DNA of 64,000 nt from Phytohabitans aurantiacus (GTDB lineage Bacteria > Actinomycetota > Actinomycetes > Mycobacteriales > Micromonosporaceae), in contig NZ_BSDI01000046.1 of assembly GCF_027923225.1 (NCBI RefSeq), positions 40,045 through 104,044 of the forward strand. Reading direction: 5' to 3'. Each line of letters begins with the position of its first letter. Position 1 is the first letter of the stretch. Shown here one piece after another: positions 60,544 through 64,000 of the stretch. The notes under the pieces are model-generated. The model saw only the letters and a list, made by a program, of their open reading frames with translations, was not told the DNA's origin and ran no database searches. The position numbers and the translations under genes were made by a program.

Positions 60544-61304
60544 TTGGCGCTGTTGACCGCGGGGGTGCCACCGACGGCCGTCTTGGTGTCCACTGTGGCG
60601 GTGAACGGCAGCCCCGGCACCAGGGAGCGCACCGTGTTCACCTCGGAGCCATCCGGCACGAGCACGACCGTGAAGCCGCCGCCGGACGGGTCATTGCCGA
60701 CCCGCGGCACCACGCGTTCGAGGCGCGCGACGATGGGCTTGTCGAGCCCGTCCGCGGTGACGCGGGCACTCATGCCGAGCCGCAGCCGGCGCAGTTCGTC
60801 GACCGACGTGCTTGCCTGGAACGTCAGCCGCGCCGGGTCGTACATGGTGACGACCGGCTGGCCCGGGGTGGCGACGCCGCCGGTGGTGACGTTGACCTCG
60901 GAGATGATGCCGTCGATGGGCGCCTTCAACACGCGGTCCTCGGGATCGCCGTCCGGCGCCGTGACGGTCACCTCGGCCAGCTCGTCACCCGCGGACACCT
61001 GGTTCTGCGGCGCGACGCCCACAGTGGACACCGTGCCCGCGGCGGCGGTGCCAACCGGTACCGGATCGGCCGTCAGGACCGCGTTTCCAAGCTCGACGTA
61101 GGCGCGGGCGGCGAGCCGGTCGCGGGCAATGTACGTGCCGCCCGCGACCGCCGCCGCGATCAGGACCAGGACCACGACGGTGGTGCGCAGCCCGCGCAGG
61201 AAGCCGCGCAGGCGGGACGGCCGGTTCGACGTCGCCGCATACGTCTGTTCGCTCCGAGATGGCGCCTGAGGCAATGGAATCTTTTCGGTCGTGTCATTGC
61301 TCAT
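60540..61304 (-). CDS. Membrane-fusion (HlyD-like) protein
   Basis: The 254-residue protein has one N-terminal membrane segment (TTVVVLVLIAAAVAGGTYIA), then a lipoyl/barrel-sandwich domain (AGTVSTVGVAPQNQVSAGDE, KAPIDGIISEVNVTTGGV) and a beta-barrel. This is the architecture of export adaptor proteins such as Alg44. It follows the glycosyltransferase gene by 14 bases and probably connects synthesis to passage across the cell envelope. GGGAGAG precedes ATG 61304. Confidence 0.82.
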   Translation of the reverse strand: MSNDTTEKIPLPQAPSRSEQTYAATSNRPSRLRGFLRGLRTTVVVLVLIAAAVAGGTYIARDRLAARAYVELGNAVLTADPVPVGTAAAGTVSTVGVAPQNQVSAGDELAEVTVTAPDGDPEDRVLKAPIDGIISEVNVTTGGVATPGQPVVTMYDPARLTFQASTSVDELRRLRLGMSARVTADGLDKPIVARLERVVPRVGNDPSGGGFTVVLVPDGSEVNTVRSLVPGLPFTATVDTKTAVGGTPAVNSAK

Positions 61305-61318
61305 GATTGCTCTCCCTC

Positions 61319-62902
61319 TCAGCGGGTCATGCTCGGTACGCTGGCCACACCGACCGCGGAGCGGCTCTGCTCCTCCCTCTCGTGCGCGATGGTGTCGTCG
61401 ACCGCCGGGCCGCCCGCCACCGCCTCGATGACCATCCGGCCGAGGATCACCACGTGCATCGCCGCCCACGCGGCGGACAGCCAGGTCGGCGGCGGATCCG
61501 CCATGACCGCGAGGCCGACGGCGATCGCGGTGGCGTTCAAGGTCAGGAGCGCCACGTGCGACATCACCACCCACAGCGACCGGGCGCCGGATCCGGCGTT
61601 CGTCGCGCGCCAGACCGCGGGCCGGTTACGCAGCGTCGCCCACAGCGCCCTCGCGTGTACCGGTGCCGCGCCGATGCTGGCGACGATGGCGGACGCCTTG
61701 AAGCCGCCGGACTGCAGCCACGTGACCAGCAGCACCATGAAGTAGAACGGCAGGTAGTGCGCGGCCCACGTCCAGCCGTCGGCGCGGATCGGGCTGAGCC
61801 CGAAGAGCAGGTAGGTCGCGGGCAGCAGCATGAACGTCAACATCGCCACGGACAGCAGGTAGTGCGTGCCGGTGAACAGGTACTGCAGGCGCTGGTCGAC
61901 GGTGAGCCCGGTGCCGCGACGGAACAGCCGGCCGCGCAGCAGCACCTCGAACCCGCCGCTCGCCCAGCGCAACTGCTGCTTGAAATACGTGGCAACGTCC
62001 TGCGGCGCCAGACCACGGGCCAGCACCTGCGGCACGTACGTCGACTTCCAACCGCGTCGGTGCAATCGCAGCGACGTCCAGATATCTTCCGAGTTGCTGC
62101 CCGTGGCAATGCCACCGATTTCATCGAGCGCGCTCCGACGAAACATCACGTTCGTACCGACGCAAAAGGCCGCGTTGAACCGGTTCTTGCCCGGACAGAC
62201 CAGCTCGTAGAAGATCCGCTGCGCCTCGGCGGACCCGCGGGACACCAGGTTGACACGGTTGATGTAGTACTGCGGCGACTGCACGAACGCGACGTCCGAA
62301 TCCTGGAAGTGCGGCAGCACCTCGATGAGAAAATTCGGCTCGGGCACGTGATCGGCGTCGAAAATGACCACGTACTCGCCACTCGTGCTCGCGAGCGCCG
62401 CGTTTACGTTGCCGGCCTTGGCGTGCGCGCGCCCCTCGCGGCGCAGATAGCCGACACCCTCCTCGTCGCAGACCCTGGCCAGATCGTCGCTGCGCCCGTC
62501 GTCCAGCACCCACGTCTGGTGCGCCAACTCCATGTCGCGCGCCGCCACGACCGTGCGGCGTACCAGCTCAGGCGCCTCCCCATAGGCCGTGATGAACACG
62601 TCGATCGTCGGTGGAGCCGCTCCGGCGCGCAGGCGATTGCGCCACACGGTCGCGTTGACCGGCTCGGGGCGATCATCATGGGCGAGGATCGTCCACCAGG
62701 TACCGATCGCGTGCAGCGCGGTCAGCCCTTCCGCGAGCAGCATGGCGGTCCACAGCCAGATCGGACCGCGGTAGGCCGGGTTGAGCAGGAAGAGCTGGTA
62801 GAACATCGTGGCGAGCAGGGCCCCGATGATCGCCACCCGTGTCGATCGTTGGAGAGGGCGCCAGGCCAGGCGCTTTTTCGCGGCCACAGTGGTGGTCGGC
62901 AT
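61319..62902 (-). CDS. Processive GT2 glucan synthase-like glycosyltransferase
   Basis: The 527-residue protein has two N-terminal membrane segments, a cytosolic catalytic domain and five or six C-terminal membrane segments. Catalytic motifs are DDG (134-136), DAD (182-184), SED (271-273, in place of TED) and QQLRW (309-313), as in cellulose and curdlan synthases. No PilZ domain is present, so c-di-GMP control through PilZ is not expected. A downstream GH81 beta-1,3-glucanase points to beta-1,3-glucan, though cellulose-type linkage cannot be excluded. Confidence 0.9.
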   Translation of the reverse strand: MPTTTVAAKKRLAWRPLQRSTRVAIIGALLATMFYQLFLLNPAYRGPIWLWTAMLLAEGLTALHAIGTWWTILAHDDRPEPVNATVWRNRLRAGAAPPTIDVFITAYGEAPELVRRTVVAARDMELAHQTWVLDDGRSDDLARVCDEEGVGYLRREGRAHAKAGNVNAALASTSGEYVVIFDADHVPEPNFLIEVLPHFQDSDVAFVQSPQYYINRVNLVSRGSAEAQRIFYELVCPGKNRFNAAFCVGTNVMFRRSALDEIGGIATGSNSEDIWTSLRLHRRGWKSTYVPQVLARGLAPQDVATYFKQQLRWASGGFEVLLRGRLFRRGTGLTVDQRLQYLFTGTHYLLSVAMLTFMLLPATYLLFGLSPIRADGWTWAAHYLPFYFMVLLVTWLQSGGFKASAIVASIGAAPVHARALWATLRNRPAVWRATNAGSGARSLWVVMSHVALLTLNATAIAVGLAVMADPPPTWLSAAWAAMHVVILGRMVIEAVAGGPAVDDTIAHEREEQSRSAVGVASVPSMTR

Positions 62903-63311
62903 GGTGAATCCTCATCTGATCGTCGGCTTCTCAATACGAGGTTTGCCCCGGCGTGTTGCACACCGGTCCCGACGATATGACAAGGCAGTGAATTGACCTT
63001 CGCTCGCCTATTGAGCGCGTTAAATCGCCTACATTTTCAGGTCATAGGTTTGATGGGCCGGAAACCGGGAACGACCTGATGGCGCAGTGTCTCGACGACC
63101 ATTCCCGCAGCTCACGGAGTTCTCGCGGTAACCGTAGTCCAGGTCCCTCACTCCCGCAACCAGAGTGAACGCCCTCACATCGGCCCCATTCCCCCAGCTA
63201 AATACCCTTTCCCGCTCCCCCATTTCACATGTAGCCGATTCCGACGCCCCCTCCCGACCTTTTCCGTCGATCCCTCCCCTCTTCCGTCGATCCCTACCCC
63301 CCTCTTCCGTC
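62903..63311. other. Leader and upstream region of the glucan operon
   Basis: This 409-base stretch is clearly less GC-rich than the rest of the window, notably around 62990-63060. It must hold the promoter of the minus-strand GT2 operon. No gene is supported; a 64-residue frame at 63029-63223 lacks a ribosome site. A GGGCAAACC box recalls a riboswitch but the rest does not fit. Confidence 0.5.
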
Positions 63312-63387
63312 GATCAAGGACGAACGCACGTGGTTGGATCTCTTTTCCGCGTGCGTTTGCCCTTGATCGATGCGGATGTCCTTGATC
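63312..63387 (-). repeat. Palindromic intergenic repeat, copy 10
   Basis: Arms 63312-63333 and 63347-63368, outer CTTGATC at 63381-63387; a slightly diverged copy (CAAGGACGAACG) in the same orientation as copies 5 and 6. Confidence 0.85.
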
Positions 63388-63409
63388 GATGGTCCGGCTC
63401 GGTCCATGG

Positions 63410-63520
63410 CCGGCTGCGTCGATGGCCGGCTCCGTCGATGCCCCGCTGCGTCGATGGCCGGCTCCGTCGATGGCCGGCTCCGTCGATGCCCGGCTCCGTC
63501 GATGCCCGGCTGCGTCGTGG
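63410..63520. repeat. 16-bp tandem repeat
   Basis: About six units of GGCTCCGTCGATGGCC with variants (GATGCCC, GGCTGCG) follow palindromic repeat copy 10. Confidence 0.85.
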
Positions 63521-63865
63521 CTGGCCTAGGAAATCGCGGCAATGACCTGCGCTGCCTTGGAATTCGCCGCGACGGCAGCGACCGATGCGGTCTCCCGGCA
63601 TCCAGCGGCGGTCGAACGTCGCGGCGCGGCGTGATGACCTCGAAGCTCGTGCCGCGTGCCGCCTCCGCCGCGAGATCCACGGGCCGAGCGCTTCAAGAAC
63701 ACGCCGCTCCCGCGACGCGGCGGCTTGCACGGGACCGACACGGCGCAGGCGTGGCCTCACAAGGCAGCGCGGCATAAGGCCGCAGGTGTGAGCCGGCGCC
63801 GCGCGAGCCAACGCCGCACGACCGGACGCCGATCGAGGGCTTCTCCAGCGATTAAGAATCCCTGG
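63521..63865. other. Stretch without a supported gene
   Basis: A short plus-strand run (CAALEFAATAATDAVSRHPA, about 63545-63610) looks protein-like but has no ribosome site and ends early. Frames on both strands around 63650-63780 are Arg/Ala-rich. It could be a degraded insertion site next to the mobile-element end. Confidence 0.4.
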
Positions 63866-64000
63866 TGTCAACGGACATCTCGATCTCCGGTTGTGCGGAC
63901 CGCGGACCTCCGGCTGTGCGGACATGAGTTCTCCGGGTGGGTGGTCACCAGATCTCCGGTTGGGTGGTCAGCTCAGCGGGACCACCCCCTTGCCGGCGAG
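63866..64000. mobile_element. Probable end of an IS21-type element (continues past the window)
   Basis: TGTCAACGGACATC at 63866 resembles the TG-starting ends of IS21-family elements. It is followed by about four degenerate direct repeats of roughly 23 bp with the core TCTCCGGTTG (variants ACCTCCGGCTG, TCTCCGGGTGG, TCTCCGGTTGG). Multiple terminal repeats that bind transposase are typical of this family. No transposase gene is inside the window, so the call rests on the end alone. Confidence 0.4.

Noticed and set aside
62938..62952. GGGCAAACC box before the glucan synthase gene, as in c-di-GMP riboswitches
   Set aside because: The tetraloop and receptor segment and flanking stems of that riboswitch class are not visible.

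Overview
The window reads as a very GC-rich actinobacterial chromosome segment. Genes are tightly packed, frequently joined by ATGA or GTGA stop/start overlaps, and often start with GTG. An SsgA-like protein, a DUF574-type methyltransferase, SapB/Ram-type lanthipeptide genes and CBM2-bearing secreted enzymes point to a filamentous, sporulating actinomycete. A Micromonosporaceae-like host is my inference; no rRNA or marker gene is present to prove it.

Layout. 1-2090: the tail of one gene coupled to a large zinc-ribbon protein of unknown function, possibly a defence module. 2728-9821: a membrane-anchored cyclophilin; larE with divergent larB-larC (nickel pincer cofactor synthesis); then two divergent secreted CBM2 proteins (a metalloprotease and a sugar dehydrogenase) sharing a CebR-like operator. 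9891-15383: a minus-strand operon for non-phosphorylative L-fucose (or similar 6-deoxyhexose/aldose) oxidation. 15443-16834: LtrA-like membrane protein and a small protein. 16866-23597: a seven-gene minus-strand kynurenine operon taking tryptophan through 3-hydroxyanthranilate towards 2-aminomuconate, with a divergent Lrp-type regulator. 24209-28593: STAS, STAS-HATPase, CheB-like and CheR-PAS proteins, a signalling cassette without chemotaxis receptors. 28671-31521: aspartate-semialdehyde dehydrogenase and a D,D-carboxypeptidase with a tandem-repeat N-terminus. 32186-42175: a ten-gene plus-strand sugar operon (isomerase, FGGY kinase, two LacD/YihT-like aldolases, ribose-type ABC transporter, small P-loop kinase-like protein, PfkB kinase, LacI regulator) headed by a perfect 16-bp operator. 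42292-48269: SsgA-like protein, an unusual radical SAM protein with a ThuA-like partner, a DUF574 methyltransferase, an M28 peptidase and an orphan LuxR regulator. 49093-56881: a ramC-S-A-B-like class III lanthipeptide cluster with two LuxR regulators. 57117-62902: a hydrophobic repeat secreted protein and a GT2 / membrane-fusion / GH81 operon that looks like beta-1,3-glucan production. An apparent IS21-type end begins at 63866.

Three DNA-level patterns overlay the genes. First, a roughly 76-bp palindromic repeat family (seven full and three half copies) sits between genes and is usually flanked by GC-rich tandem repeats. Second, a short palindrome CCAC[A/T]GTGG occurs at least twelve times, mostly inside coding sequence. 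Third, two smaller families lie after genes: a hairpin terminator with shared sequence (9825, 42170) and a roughly 70-bp element (28594, 48274).

Taken together the window is catabolic and developmental: oxidation of fucose, tryptophan and an unidentified sugar, polysaccharide breakdown and synthesis, and aerial-growth surfactant production.
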